Shown here piece by piece: positions 10,579 to 22,409 of a stretch of 64,000 nt of DNA (the stretch's first letter is position 1; the number at the start of each line of letters is the position of its first letter). Position numbers and translations under genes: made by a program. The stretch lies in contig JAMYGW020000012.1 in assembly GCA_025617375.2 (NCBI GenBank), forward strand, positions 1,302,001 to 1,366,000, in the 5' to 3' direction. The stretch comes from Acarospora socialis. Taxonomy: Eukaryota > Ascomycota > Lecanoromycetes > Acarosporales > Acarosporaceae. The notes under the pieces are model-generated. The model was not told the DNA's origin. It worked only from the letters and a program-made list of their open reading frames with translations, and made no database searches.

Positions 10579-13534
10579 CTAGTTGTAGCGTATACCAAGA
10601 ATTTGGTTCCGCAGCTCAACCTCAAGCGGAAGACGCTTCTTAGTTTGGAGCCGAGGGTGAAGGGTTTCGTGCCGTGGTGCATGTTGATCGAAGAAGCCGA
10701 ACGGGCCCAACTCGTCCTCAGGGATGCCAAAGTCAAATTTCACCTTCGAGGATTCCGCCGTCGGTTGAGTCGAGTAAGGCTCTGACGATTGCGTAGGCAA
10801 GTAGTTCCAAGATTGATCAGGCTGTGGACTGCGTTTCTTCCTCATGGAAGTGGGGTCCGGCATCGATTGAAACGACCGCACCACCGTCTGAGGCGTCTCC
10901 AAGCTCCAGCTGGGTAGATCTTCCAAGGTTCTTCGGTCTTCCGTCACTTTGCCGACGTCGACGACTGAGATCTCCCTTGTGTCAATAGGCTCAACGTAGA
11001 ATTCAACAGCACATTTCTTGTCCTTACTATGCCGTAACTGGTTCTGGAGCGACTTTTTACTGGCGCGAATGAACCCTTCATACCCTTCGGTATCGTTCAT
11101 TTTGACCAGATATGTCTGTGTTATTGTTTCGGTTTGGAGCTTGATTCTGAGTACCTGGATGTTGACGGTTCGAGAGTTGTACTCAATACAGCGAAATAGC
11201 TCCGCCAATGACCTCAGGATAGTGTTATTCGCTAACTTCGTCCATCTTGGTTCGGGCTTTCGAGTTTGTAGAACGGAGATCGAATACGAAAAAGGGGTTC
11301 TCGGATTGGCCGTGTTGAAAGGATGCTCTTCGGTGGCAGACTCTGTGTTGTGGAGATTTAGGGAGGCTGTGTATGTGGGCACTGAAGTTTGCGCTTGAGA
11401 GGTGACACGCGTAAAGGTGCATTTTTGCTTCCTCTTCTGGCAGTTGTTGCAGGCCCCAACTTCCGAAGCTTCAAGACCGGAGCAACGCATCTTAAACCGT
11501 CAGTTTTCAGGACAAGGCAGAAACAGGGCATGACATGGGAATTTACATGGCGCCTCCTGCATTGCCAACAATTGATTCCAGGCTTCTTTAATTTAGCTAC
11601 CTCTTTGGGAATTATGACTCGCCACGATTCTGTGCGTTCGGAATCTTGAGGATGTTCTGAACCCATGGAGCGAGGCGGAAGAAGCAAGGAAAAGTCTTGC
11701 GGATGTTCTGGCTGTAACTCGACCATGTCTGTCCTCAGGAGTGATGACGGATGACTTCTCAACTCCGATGGCTCCTGTGGACTGCAAGGAGTTTGCTGTT
11801 CTGTACCTAGTCCGACTCCTGCTCGTTGGTCAGACTCGATAGGATCAACTCTGCCGGAATGGGAAGCCAATGCCGACTGGTGACTGATGCCTTCGGTTCC
11901 ATCCGCTAGGCATGCATCATAGGCGTCTTTCTCTGAGAAATCGGCTTCTAATTCAGTATCGAAATCCATTTCGGGCGGAAGCACAGTCAAGGCGATATCT
12001 TCCATGTGCTTTCCCACGTGTGTTGCGAAAGTCTTCCACGTAGCTCCGATGGGAATATGACACATTGGACATTCCGTGCCCTTTGGCAGCCCAGGAACGT
12101 CCTTCTCCCTTGATGCAGCTGCGATTGGAAAGTGCGCTGCGCTGAAAAAGATATTGTGGCTGGATTCGACATGCTTCCGCCAAAGCTCAACTTCGTTGAA
12201 AGTGTCCGGGCACTCCATACAATGCCAGATCTTCTTCACCCGATGTTCGCTGAGCTCATGGTCCGCCCATAACCTGCGGGTAGGAAATGTTTTAAATTGG
12301 TCCTGGCAAGTCGGAAAGGTGCAGATGTATGGTTGAAGATCTGAGAGAACATGACGTCTGCAACGTGTCAGCTCTAATAGTTGTTTCGCGGTGAGATGTT
12401 ACTTGCTTCCAGGCAGTACTTCGCGTTATATTCTCCAGCATCTTGCCACAGATTTTGCATTGAGAAGGCTTTCCTGCAGCAACTTCAGGAGGTGTAGAAC
12501 GAACACTCCTTGTTTCTTCCGGATAGTCCGCGTTGCTCGAGTCAAGTGAATCATCTGAAGCTGCTGAAGAGGCATAAGTTGATTGAGGTGGAAGGGAAGT
12601 TCCCAAGGTAGAGTCATGAAGTATTGAGTAACGTCTATGGACTGTGGAACCAGCTTCTGGGACGCTTGGATCTTCATTTTGGGGAGCTGTAGTATGGCTC
12701 GAGACATCCTCCTTATGTGATCGCACATACATGCGTCTCCGCCAGGTAGCTTCGCCCAATCGCTCTATCAGCTTAATGTCAGCTCCAGGAAATTTGTCAT
12801 GGATGCTCCGCACGTATTTCGAAGCGTGTTCAGAAACCAGAAAGGGGACCGTTGGGGGTAGACCCTCCTCCGGACGCTCAGATAATAAACGGCTAAGGGT
12901 TCGTTCCATTGAAGGAATTAATTCCATAAGACAGGTTGTGTAAAAGCTAATATCCTCAACAATATCAGACGTTGAGTAGTCGGAGGCATCGCAGTCGGAG
13001 TCTTGATCGCTGTCATTGTCTCTCTCGTGGATACTATCAACGATTATGGATTCGGCTTTCTCGATCATTCTGTTCAGGTAGCTGGCCTGCTCCGGAATCT
13101 TCCCTCCTTGCTGTGATCTACAAACCCTCGTAAGAACCTCTGCGCAACAATTGTCAGGTAGCTGAAGCGGCACCGTCATATGCTTCCTTATGACTTACTA
13201 ACTGTAAGCACTTTCCCAATGCCAGCGATGAAGCCAAGAACTGTGGTCTTCAAGTCACTAGACCGTCCTAGAATACGGTCAAGCATCCTGCCGCCAAAAC
13301 CGTCTCCCCATAAGAACAACCTGCCCAGCTGTTCTTTGAGATGTTGTTGCTCCTCTATCGAAAGAGAAGAACATATACGGGATTCTTTGTATAGCTCCTT
13401 GAAGAGGTCCAAACAGTTCTCGTAGAGACAGCTAGCGAAGCCTTCTTCACCTTCCTCATATTGGTCTGCGCACCCTGTGTGTTCTCTTCGATCCATTCTT
13501 GAATATGGGCTTCGGTGTTTAGAACGTCCGCCAT
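10579..13534 (-). CDS. C2H2 plus Zn2Cys6 zinc-finger protein, fungal-specific
   Basis: Probable nuclear regulator of the large fungal family with an N-terminal helical domain and central C2H2 fingers; target unknown. Firm exons: up to 13203, then 13161-12407, 12357-11547, 11490-10579. The start is not settled: ATG 13496 gives 923 residues with no further intron, while ATG 13534 (MADVLNTEAH) needs a splice I cannot place. N-terminal domain: CLDLFKEL, then LGRLFLWGDGF, as in many fungal C2H2 proteins. Fingers: CKICGKM...H, YICTFPTC..H..H, WHCMECPDTF..H..H, ECPMCHIP..H..H. After an acidic/Ser-rich linker comes C-x2-C-x6-C-x10-C-x2-C-x6-C (CWQC ... CNNCQKRKQKC), assembled across intron 11546-11491, a Zn2Cys6 DNA-binding cluster in an unusual C-terminal position. 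Intron 12406-12358 is GC-AG (AA|GCAAGT). Confidence 0.75.
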
Positions 13535-13832
13535 TGCAACGTTGCGTGTCGTAAGCACACTATGAAAAATCCATCACCTCAGTTGACTGCAGGTTTCAAT
13601 GGATTCTGGTCCAGGAAAGATAGCCATGTACATGTAAGTGGAATTAGAGGCGCTCCGCAGCACAACCCTGCCGCCGCGCAGCGAGGCTGAGACACTACAT
13701 ATGCGATTGGTACACAGCTCAGTCTCTCACTCTCAGATAGTGCCACAAGAAACTATCAAGTGGCATTAGTAGTGCGTGTGTCCCATATTCGTAGTGGATT
13801 CAATCAAATTCTGGCTCTTTACAACATATGCC

Positions 13833-15778
13833 ATGTCCGGAACTGAAGCAGTTGCAGGCTTGGTGCTTGGCGTCCTCCCCTTATTAGTTGCTGCAGCAGA
13901 GCACTACAAAGACATCTTTCGACCGTTTATACGGTATCGCAAATACACCCAAGAGCTCCAGAAATTCCAGAAAGTGCTCGAGGCCCAGAAGACCATCTTC
14001 CGTAATGAGTGCCAACATTTACTGACAAGCATAACCGATTGGGAGGTGGCGAATCAGATGCTCCAGGACCGATGTCATCCCTTGTGGACAGACACCGAGA
14101 TGGACCATAAGTTTGCGCGCCAGCTTGGCAGCTCCGGCAATGCATGTGCGGCGCTGATAGCATTGATTGAAGAGAGACTCAAAGACATTGACAGGGAGAG
14201 CGAGGGATTCACTAGTGTCATTTCAAACTCTCAAAAAGTGAGCTAGAACAAAGCCCAGTCGTCCTCCTCCTGCACTGATATCTCCCCAAAGACAGACTTC
14301 TAATGGAGTCCTAGCCAGACTCCTTCTCTGCTAAAGAATGGCGTCGCTGCCTGGGAAAAAAGCTGAAGTTCAGCTTCTCCAAGTCTAGTCTCGATGAATG
14401 CGTGGCTCAGTTACGAGATCACAATCGGGATTTCGTGACGCTGTGCAGCCAGCTTGTACGAATCAAAGATGGCAATAAACTCACAGTGAAGGGGCCTGGG
14501 AGATCCGCTGATGCAGACCGGGAACTCACGAATTTTCGAGCTATACAGAGGGCCTCGGAACAGGTCTACAATGCGTTGGGACAGGCCTGCACAGTTCATA
14601 CTAGACACTCGGCACAGCTTTGCTTGGAAGCAAAACGCGTTCCTTCGAGCCGGACCCAGATCCGCTTTGACATGGCCTTCAATCATTTGGCTTTAAGCGG
14701 TTCTGCGATGTCGGTCGACCCTATTTGGTTGGCAATTGAGTCCATCAGCAGTGATTCACTAGCTGGTGGTTATTCTACCACAACTCCCAATACGCCTCGG
14801 AGGCCCTCAGACGAAATCTTATCTGAGCTCACCAAGACCCTCAAACGGCAGGAAGAAGTACCGTCACCCGTCAACACTAAGAAGCTGAAGGTCACCGGGA
14901 GTGTATTGTTAACAACCTGGAGGCCGTCAAGAGACTCCGTTGTGGCGTTTGAGCAGGGGCCGCGCCCAGAGTCTATGTTTACCCCGGACCGTCCACTTCC
15001 AGACTTGTGTACCCGGCGTAACTTTTGCGTGCAAGTTCGCAAATGCTCGGACCAATTTCGTAAGGATAGGGACGTATGCATAGGGGTTCTTGAAAGGACC
15101 AGCAACTGTCACCATGTGGTGTACCTGGCGGGCCCCAGCACCACCGATTGCGTCAAGAAACCTGTATCCCTGGAGCACCTCATCTCCCTAACGAGTAGGC
15201 CGGATCAAATAGGATCGCTACCGCAGTACGAGAAACTTCGCCTCGCCAAATTGCTGTCAGTCGGCGTCCTGCAGTTCCACGAAACACCGTGGCTCTCCTC
15301 AGGAGGTTGGCGAAGTCAAGATGTAGTCTTTTTCACTCCTGGTGGCGTTGGACCCCTCCAGAAATCAGCCCTAACCACGCCTTACTTGAACGTGCCAGTC
15401 ACCTCAGCGCAGAACAGGCAATCAACTAGCTCAGGCAAGGGTTGCTTGGCACGAAACGCACTACTTTACAGTCTCGGTGTTATCCTCCTGGAATTGGCAT
15501 ATGAGAGCCCCCTGCACAGTTTGCAGGAGCCTTGCGATCTGCAAGACAGCGGAGGAAGTCGATATACCGAGTTCTTCGCGGCCAGACGACTTAGCAAAAC
15601 GCTCGGATCGGTTTTAGGCTCAACATACGGCCAGATTGTTCGGAAGTGCTTGAACTGTGACTTCGGCTGTGGAGACGATCTCAGCGAACCGGCGTTGCAA
15701 ATAGAGTTCTATCGGGATGTTGTCTGTGAGCTGCAACGGCTCGAGGAGGGGTTCAGCAAGTTGCAACTTGGACCTTGA
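13833..15778 (+). CDS. DUF7580-type protein, pseudokinase-like C-terminus
   Basis: Fungal-only protein of unknown role. Exons 13833-14237 and 14315-15778 give 622 residues; the 77-bp intron is in phase 0. Start MSGTEAVAGLVLGVLPLLV matches the family's usual N-terminus; an ATG 57 bp upstream is also in frame. Residues ~1-140 form a helical region beginning with a hydrophobic stretch. After the intron comes KEWRRCLGKKLKFSFSKSSL. The C-terminal ~250 residues contain LRLAKLLSVGVLQFHETPWLS, then LYSLGVILLELAYESPL, which resembles kinase helix F (SxGVxLLEL); no catalytic HRD/DFG was found, so it would be a degenerate kinase fold. That reading, and a likeness of the N-terminus to HeLo-like helical domains, is inference. 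It sits between the zinc-finger gene and the STAND gene. Confidence 0.8.
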
Positions 15779-16749
15779 GGGCCTTCACCTGTTTCTAGCA
15801 GACAATGCCATCTCCGGTGTTTCTGGTCACAAGCAATTGTTATACGAGCATTGTCGGGAGTAAAAGCATCGGTATGCATCACCCACTTAGCCCGGTTACA
15901 ACCTCCGTCACCTTCTTCAACAGTATTAACTCACGCCCAATCTTCAGACGCCTAAAACGATGCTGCATTGCCACCGGAACATGCACAGTCTCACACGGTC
16001 AGGCAGTTGCATGCAGTTATCTGAGATCTTTCATGAACCCCGAGGCAGCCACCAATCCAACCTCCACCTCCACCACTCTTACAAACAGAACGCGAATCGC
16101 TTCAATGAGCAACCATACCTCACCTAGCCAGCACCTTTGCCATCACGTGGATCAACTGTCATGTGATTCGCCACATCACGAACAACAAGATTGCCAACAC
16201 TTCGATGCTCTCGACTCGACCACAAGTCGGATCAATGGCTTACTCGGCCGAATCGAAGATCGACTTACACATGTTGCGGGAGATATACCACTTTGGGGAA
16301 CAGAGATAACATTTACAGAGCGGTCATAGGGAGGGGAGCTGAAGGCAGTAAGACCAACGCAAAGATTTGCGGTTCCTGACGTACCCCGGGGCGATGGGAG
16401 GTGGAGTCTCTCGTTGCACGACGTCCGGGAAAATACGGACAGCGTGTGGGTGGAGGATATTCAAGGCGTACGAGGCATACCTTAGGAAGCAGGCGACGGG
16501 GTTCTGATGCGTTTAATTACTATACTTGCAGCGCTCACCAGAGCCGACGGGAAGTGAGTATTTCACATATACGGATTCGACAAGAAAGACTGTCGCTAGA
16601 TTCGTAAGCATTGAAACGCTCATTACTTAAATCAGACCTGATCCCATCCAAAACACCCGCTCCTCTCTATATGCACAGTTACCCGCGTTCGAGGACCTCA
16701 AGAACATCCACACAGAAACCTCGGTCTCAAGCACGTTAAAGCTGCAACA
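15779..16749. other. Gene-poor stretch with coding-like scraps
   Basis: An open plus-strand frame at 16,033-16,329 (start MNPEAATNPTSTST, later FDALDSTTSRINGLL) and an adjacent frame at about 16,350-16,485 (PTQRFAVPDVPRGDGRWSLS then VWVEDIQGV) look protein-like but cannot be joined by a plausible intron. They may be remains of a gene or exons of an unrecognised one. No family was recognised. Confidence 0.3.
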
Positions 16750-17070
16750 CTACCAAGCCCAATCCTTCCTCATACAACCCCTTCCGCAACTCTGTTCCGT
16801 TCCGAGTCTCCCAACCTCAAGCGGGAGAACGCTTCGGGGTTTGGAAGACGAGGATTCAAGCGTTTCTTCCGACTTTCCAAAAAATGATCTAAGTCAAACT
16901 CCCCCTCAGGGCCCGGTTCCAAACTTCAGTAAGTCCGCCATCCGTTCGGTCGAGTAAGTCTCCGGCGATTAACCGGGTCAGAAGTACCCGAGTGTCTGTC
17001 TGTGAATTCAACGGTAAGTACTAAGGGATTCACTGCCCTACTATGCCGTAGGTATTCTCACCATTCCTCA
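16750..17070 (-). pseudogene. Relic copy of the 3' end of the C2H2/Zn2Cys6 gene
   Basis: Diverged partial duplicate of roughly 10,596-11,040. Matching landmarks occur in the same order: TACCAAG, CCTCAAGCGG(G/A)A, CGCTTC, GTTTGGA, AAGTCAAA, TCCGCC.TCnGTT, GTCGAGTAAG, CTGACGATT/CCGGCGATT, GAATTCAAC and CTACTATGCCGTA. The source gene codes for its C-terminal ~150 residues there. The copy has several small insertions and deletions and no open frame across it, so it is not coding. It lies just downstream of the STAND gene's stop. Found by eye; a pairwise alignment would settle its exact limits. Confidence 0.55.
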
Positions 17071-17192
17071 ATGTCTTTGATCTCCGTTCAATATTCTCCA
17101 TGGCGGTCAGGTAGCAGGACCAGTGATACTGAGTTAGAGTCAAGGGTCGGAAAGCACAAGTGGGTCAGGGTTAAAGAAACGTCTATCAGTAC

Positions 17193-20100
17193 TCACCTCC
17201 ACACACGCGCGCGCATATCTTCACCCGCTGTTGCGAAGAATTGGCCAGAATTGCTAACTGCAACATGGTTTACTAGAGCCAGTCAAGGGAGTCAGTCAAG
17301 CCGATGCTCTTTACCTGATGTTAGGTGCGAAACACTGTACATGGTATAAATCAAGCAGAACGATCTAGGCATTAAGAAACCAGGAAAGTTACCGGACGCT
17401 TTGTGACCTTTCAGGCGAAGGAGGGCTGTCTCATTTTTCCAATCCCAGAGTTGTACTCCACCGCTGACTGAACCGCTCAAGAGCCATGTCGTATGAGGTA
17501 TTGGAGCTGCACAAAAGACAAAGTCCTATGATGCATTAGGTTAATCTAGTCCAGACTAGCAGATGGGAAGGATGATTTTAGTATACCCTGTGGCCTTTCA
17601 GGGTTTTTACTGTCATGTTATCATCGTCGTGCGTTAGCCGAAAACCTTCCCATATCTTGACTGTCTCATCGAGGCTTGCAGAAAACAGGGCTGTGCCGTA
17701 CATATTAAACGCGACGTGATAAACGGAAGCTGTATGACCATCCAGCAGCGTCTTGTCCATACATATACCGTTTCGACCATCAGGAAGATGGGCAACCAAT
17801 TCTCCAGTCTGTGCACTCCAAATTCGAATAGATTTGTCAAAAGAGGCGCCAGCGAGGAGTAAACCGTCACTAGAGAAGGTAACTGATGTGTAACCGGCTT
17901 TATTGGGGAGCCGCAGTTCTTCTCGCCCGCTATCTGTATACCAGGTGCGTATAGTGCAGTCTCCACTTGCGCTCACTAGGTATTTCCCACTTGGAGCATA
18001 ATCTAAGTCGTAGATATCCTGCTCGTGGCCTTCGAAATTCATTGCCACGGACCGCGTTTCAAGGTCCCATAACTGATCAAAAAATCAACTTGTTTCCTTT
18101 TGCCGTCGGAAATACTATACTTACTCTTAGGAGCTTGTCTTCCCCACCCGTTGCCAGGAATTTTCCACAAGGGCTAAAGCGAAGACCTCGGACATACATG
18201 GCGTCTTCTTCATTGGACCAATTGTGCCTTAGAGTGGCTTCAGCCAATCCAGTTAACGCCTGGAAAATGTTTGCTTCCCGGTTGCATCCAAATGCGACGA
18301 ACTTGTCGTCGGGACTAAAGCAGATCGAGCAAACGACACTTTGTGACGAGAAACTGCAGACGTTGTCGAGACTGAGGTTTCGCGGGACGGCTGGGTTGTA
18401 GACAACGCCCCAATCGTGATGCAGGTCCTTGAAGTGTAGGGGGAGGTCCTCGAGGTTCAGATCAGCTAAATAATTACCAACATCGCCTATCAAGGCCTCT
18501 GCTCTTCTGGACTGTTTGTTTTGGCTATCAGAGATCGACGATTCAAGCTGAAGAAGAGAGCTATCCTGGTGCGGACTGGGGAGTCTTCCGGGCAGAAAAT
18601 CCGGTATTGAAGAGGCATCTCCTTTGTTGTGGTATTGGCGTGCATGCTGGTTCATAGCAGCTCGGGTTTTGAACGTTAGACCGAAAAACCCGCAGCCTAC
18701 TAGGGTGCATCGAAATTGTGGGATGTGGCTATCCTCATGCTTTTGGCGCAGCTCCGAAGAACCAAAGCCTTGTGTAGCACGAGGGCAACTCCGGTAGCGG
18801 CAAAGGAATGCTCCAGAACCATGATGTGCTTGAAAGTGACACAAGGGTGAATCGGTAGGATCTTCGGTTTTCATTAAGTCCTCGACGGTAATTTGATATT
18901 CCATACGCATACTTGAAAGTAAGGTAGGATCGTAGTGATTGTCTGAGCTAGCTGCACAAGGCCTTAGTATCAAGCAGGATACACAGGATACCTTGGGATG
19001 CATACAATCCGTCTTTGTAAGCAAGCCACCGCCCACAGAAGCATTTCTTCTATGGATGAATGATTTGTTGAGGAGAGTTCGCACTGCCATCGAGACACCT
19101 AACGTATTCAAGAATTCCTGTAGCTGGGTATTAGCAAGCTTGCTGTCATCTTGAATGCCATGGCCCTTCAAAGACGCTAGCTCGTTGTGGCGATCAGTGA
19201 ATGTTTCAAGACTTTGTCGCAAAGGCGACATTCCGCTTCTAGTGGTATACGAGCCCACAGGAAGGTCTGCTAAGGCTAGTAGATGGTCAAGCCAGTGGTC
19301 GTTAGCATACAGATGCAGCTCGTGTGAAAGTTGAAGAACCTTTGACCGTATGTCGTGCGAAGCAATCCGCGGATCGACAAGGTCAAGACTAGATTTCAGA
19401 TAGAGGATACAGGACAGTGACACCACAATGTGGGCTTGTGGCTGTTGTAGGATTTCAGGGGTAACCAAATTTCGGATATACCTAAGCAAAACAGACATGA
19501 TCAGTAAGGAGAGCAACAAAGATCGGCCGGAAGTAGGACTTAGCACTAACTCCAGAGCGGTGAAATGAATGAAGCTAACGACCCCACTAGGGCCATCCTC
19601 GACATCGAGAATTGGATGACACAGGCTTATAACGTCCCCTCGTGCTCTGGTTGCCTCTGTGATATGCGAGACTCGATCGTCTAGAACGATGCCACTCTCA
19701 AGTTCGTATCTTTTCAATGGCCGCTGCGCAACAGAGGTCCACTGCAAGATTCTGATGGCAGTGCGTTGGTTTGGGGACTTCGCATCTCCGCATATGCGCG
19801 ATATGATCTTCTCATAACTTGATTGTAGTTAGTTGAGCTCGGATGCTTGGCCGGTAAAGAGTTGCGCACATGGCTTCGAGATCTTCTGGAAGCGTGTTCA
19901 TCGCATCTTGTACGTGGGACTCAAAATGTAAGTCTTTTAGAGTGAACACGATCAACTTGACCCAGAGGAACATCCCTTGGACGTGTTAGCATACACCGGT
20001 GAGGAGGTTAGGGCTCCAGCCTACCATTGGCCTTTCTCAAGATTCGGGACTCCAGCTCATCGATCATGTCAGATCTGAATTGCTCGCGGAGAGGAGTAAG

Positions 20101-21946
20101 CTGGCCATGTATAAACGCAGCGATTGTAGCTTGCACATTGTCGACGTTGTCGTCTAGCCGGAGGGTTGGTTTGGCTTGTAAAAGCTTGGATATGGTAGTT
20201 AGCTTTCTGCTTGAGATCAAGAGCTTGCAAGCTCCGGGCTTAGGTGCTTTAATTCTCAGCAGATCGTCAATGACTTCTTCTTGGTCCTTTTGCGGCCATT
20301 CATCCAGGCCATCAACGACTATTCGCACCGATGGGAGCGTTGCAATCATCTTCTCGAACACCAACTGCAAGTTCCTTTTGGAGGGCCTCAGGCCATGATA
20401 TGCAAATGTTTCGAGGATATACAGCGCCATATCATTGTTCGCGACAAGAAGTTGGGCTGTAAAGCTCCGTAGAATCTCGTTCGTCTGCCTCTGAGAAGAC
20501 TGTTGATGTTGACAGAAATAAAAAATGACAGCAGTATCATTCATTTCTTGAATATGTTCTATGATTGTAGAACATATAACGCTTTTGCCTTGGCTCAAAC
20601 TTAGTACAAGCGTGTTGACGGAAACGGAGAAGCACAGGATTCTAAGCAATATCCACGTCCGCAATGGTATCCAACCTCAACCTGAGAAATAACTTGGCAG
20701 ATAGAAGCGTAACTCACCAGCTCCAGGCTTTCCGTTTAGCCAAACTACTGAGTTATCCTGGCCTCGGTCCAACCAGGACACGATCGTACGGTGCCTCAGA
20801 GCCCAGTGATCATCCGCGCCATAGCATGTTCTCGCTAGCTTTGCACATAAATCTTCCCGACCTTCCTGCTCTTCACTTGCGCCTAACCATGCAATTGCAT
20901 CTCGTACCTGACCAGCAAGTCGTTCTCGTTCTGCTCTGTCTAAATCATCAGCACGTTCCGCTCGCCACTGCCTGATCTGCTCAAGCTGCTGAGACCTCCA
21001 GGCTTTTGCCTCAGCAATGCTTATTGCATTGGCCTCCTGGTCGATCAAGTCTCGATGCCTCCTGAGACTCTCAAGTATTGCTTGAAATCGCAAGTTAAAT
21101 GTCTTCCATAGCGAATCAAAGACCATTTTCCAAGCTACACAAGCAGTTAGACTTCTTGCCATCTCAATTATCTCTAGATCACGTAAATATGACCCACCAT
21201 GCCGTCGAAAGAACTTGTACGCCCGACGATGAAATTCCAGTATGTCCGCATAGAAAAGTCCCAACACCTGCTGAAATTCTGTATCATCTTTGAATGCAGC
21301 AGAGAGCCTATCAAAGCGAGGCATCGCCTCTCCGATCATGGCGTAAGCTTCAATCAGCCTCTCGAGAGCGGAAATGTGGCCTTGAGCAATCTATACTAAC
21401 ATCGAGCGGTCAGGAAGGCGACAATAAGACCGGGGGATCATAATTTCCGTTTCATATCCAAACACCAGACACATTCGCCGTGGCTTGGATACCAAACATG
21501 CAATGTTGAAGGCTTGAAGCAGTGCAGCTTCAATTCACCGTCTCGGTAACTCAGACCTTCTCACTATACATGATTGCCCAGACAGTAAAGAACGCACTGA
21601 CCTGGAGTAGAAGCTTGATCGGTGCCTAGGTCCGGGGTCAACGTGATACACGAAAGCAAGGAAAGGACTTAGCTACCCATATAAACGCCAAATAAGGTGT
21701 CTGATTGCACAAAACCTCGATCACTTTCGAGTATTGCTCAAGTCCGGACAAGAATGATTGGATGCGGTAAAACCCCCGAAGAGATCTGCGCGACTCAAGC
21801 TTGCGCTCAATGTCTTTGGCAGCGGTCCAAACATCTTCCATGGTTGTGGATGCAAAAGAGCGCGCATCATCTTTGCTTACAGAATCTTTGAGCCGTTCGA
21901 ATGCGACGCTGAATGACAGAGGTAGCGTAGCCCCCGGGGAGGCCAT
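17193..21946 (-). CDS. DUF7708-NACHT-C2H2-WD40 STAND (NLR-like) protein, Tup1-like propeller
   Basis: Predicted signal-transducing NTPase of the fungal NLR-like class. Eleven exons: 21946-21677, 21625-21602, 21390-21198, 21134-20718, 20588-20025, 19975-19870, 19817-19551, 19481-18125, 18072-17587, 17525-17393, 17272-17193; 1298 residues, in frame throughout. Order: DUF7708-like helical N-terminus (YRIQSFLSGLEQYSKVIEVL, then APIKLLLQ in a 24-bp exon); NACHT with Walker A GKPGAGKS (~296-303) split by an intron, Walker B-like VRIVVDGLDEWP, and LLISSRK; two C2H2-like fingers (~839-899); and a seven-blade WD40 region (~970-1298). The WD40 part tracks Tup1/TupA: DWGVVYNP, VVCSICFSPDDKFVAFGCNR, LATGGEDKLLR, FEGHEQDIYDLDYAPSG, LKGHRDFV, VQLWD, then FFATAGEDMRARVW at the end. 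The stop after VWR is the likely end. Head to head with a SNF2 gene. Confidence 0.85.
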
Positions 21947-22409
21947 GGCGAGCCTTTCAGCGTGTAGCCGGGAACTGAGGCAAAGGACGGAAAAGCTCCT
22001 TAGTTGACGAGTCCACCCTCATTATCTCGGAAAGTCTTTTAGATCGCCGTGAGGACGCCCCGCGAGTGATTATCAGAGTGCAGGCTCTGGATAGGTCAGG
22101 GCAAGACAGTTATGGATACAATGGTGAATTGCCCGCTGGGAGGAACATGAGGAAAATGAAAGGAGCATGACAAGGGTTCGCGACGAACAGTCATGCAAGG
22201 CTGTGAGCAATCAGCCTCATCAAGTCTACCAGGCTCTCACGAGCGGGGGCTGTGTATAGTGCTGCATGCCCACGTAATTGCGGCTGAAATGTGGCCAATG
22301 AGATAGATCAGTGCACTTCAGTTTGCGTTTGGTCTTCAGGAAAGCAAATCCCTTTAAGTTCGAAGATTCTCGAGTGACGGGCGTGTAAAAGCATGAGTAT
22401 CAGGGAAAT
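21947..22409. promoter_or_regulatory. Shared upstream region of STAND and SNF2 genes
   Basis: 463 bp between two outward-facing start codons. Spacing would suit a bidirectional promoter. No named motif seen. Confidence 0.45.
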
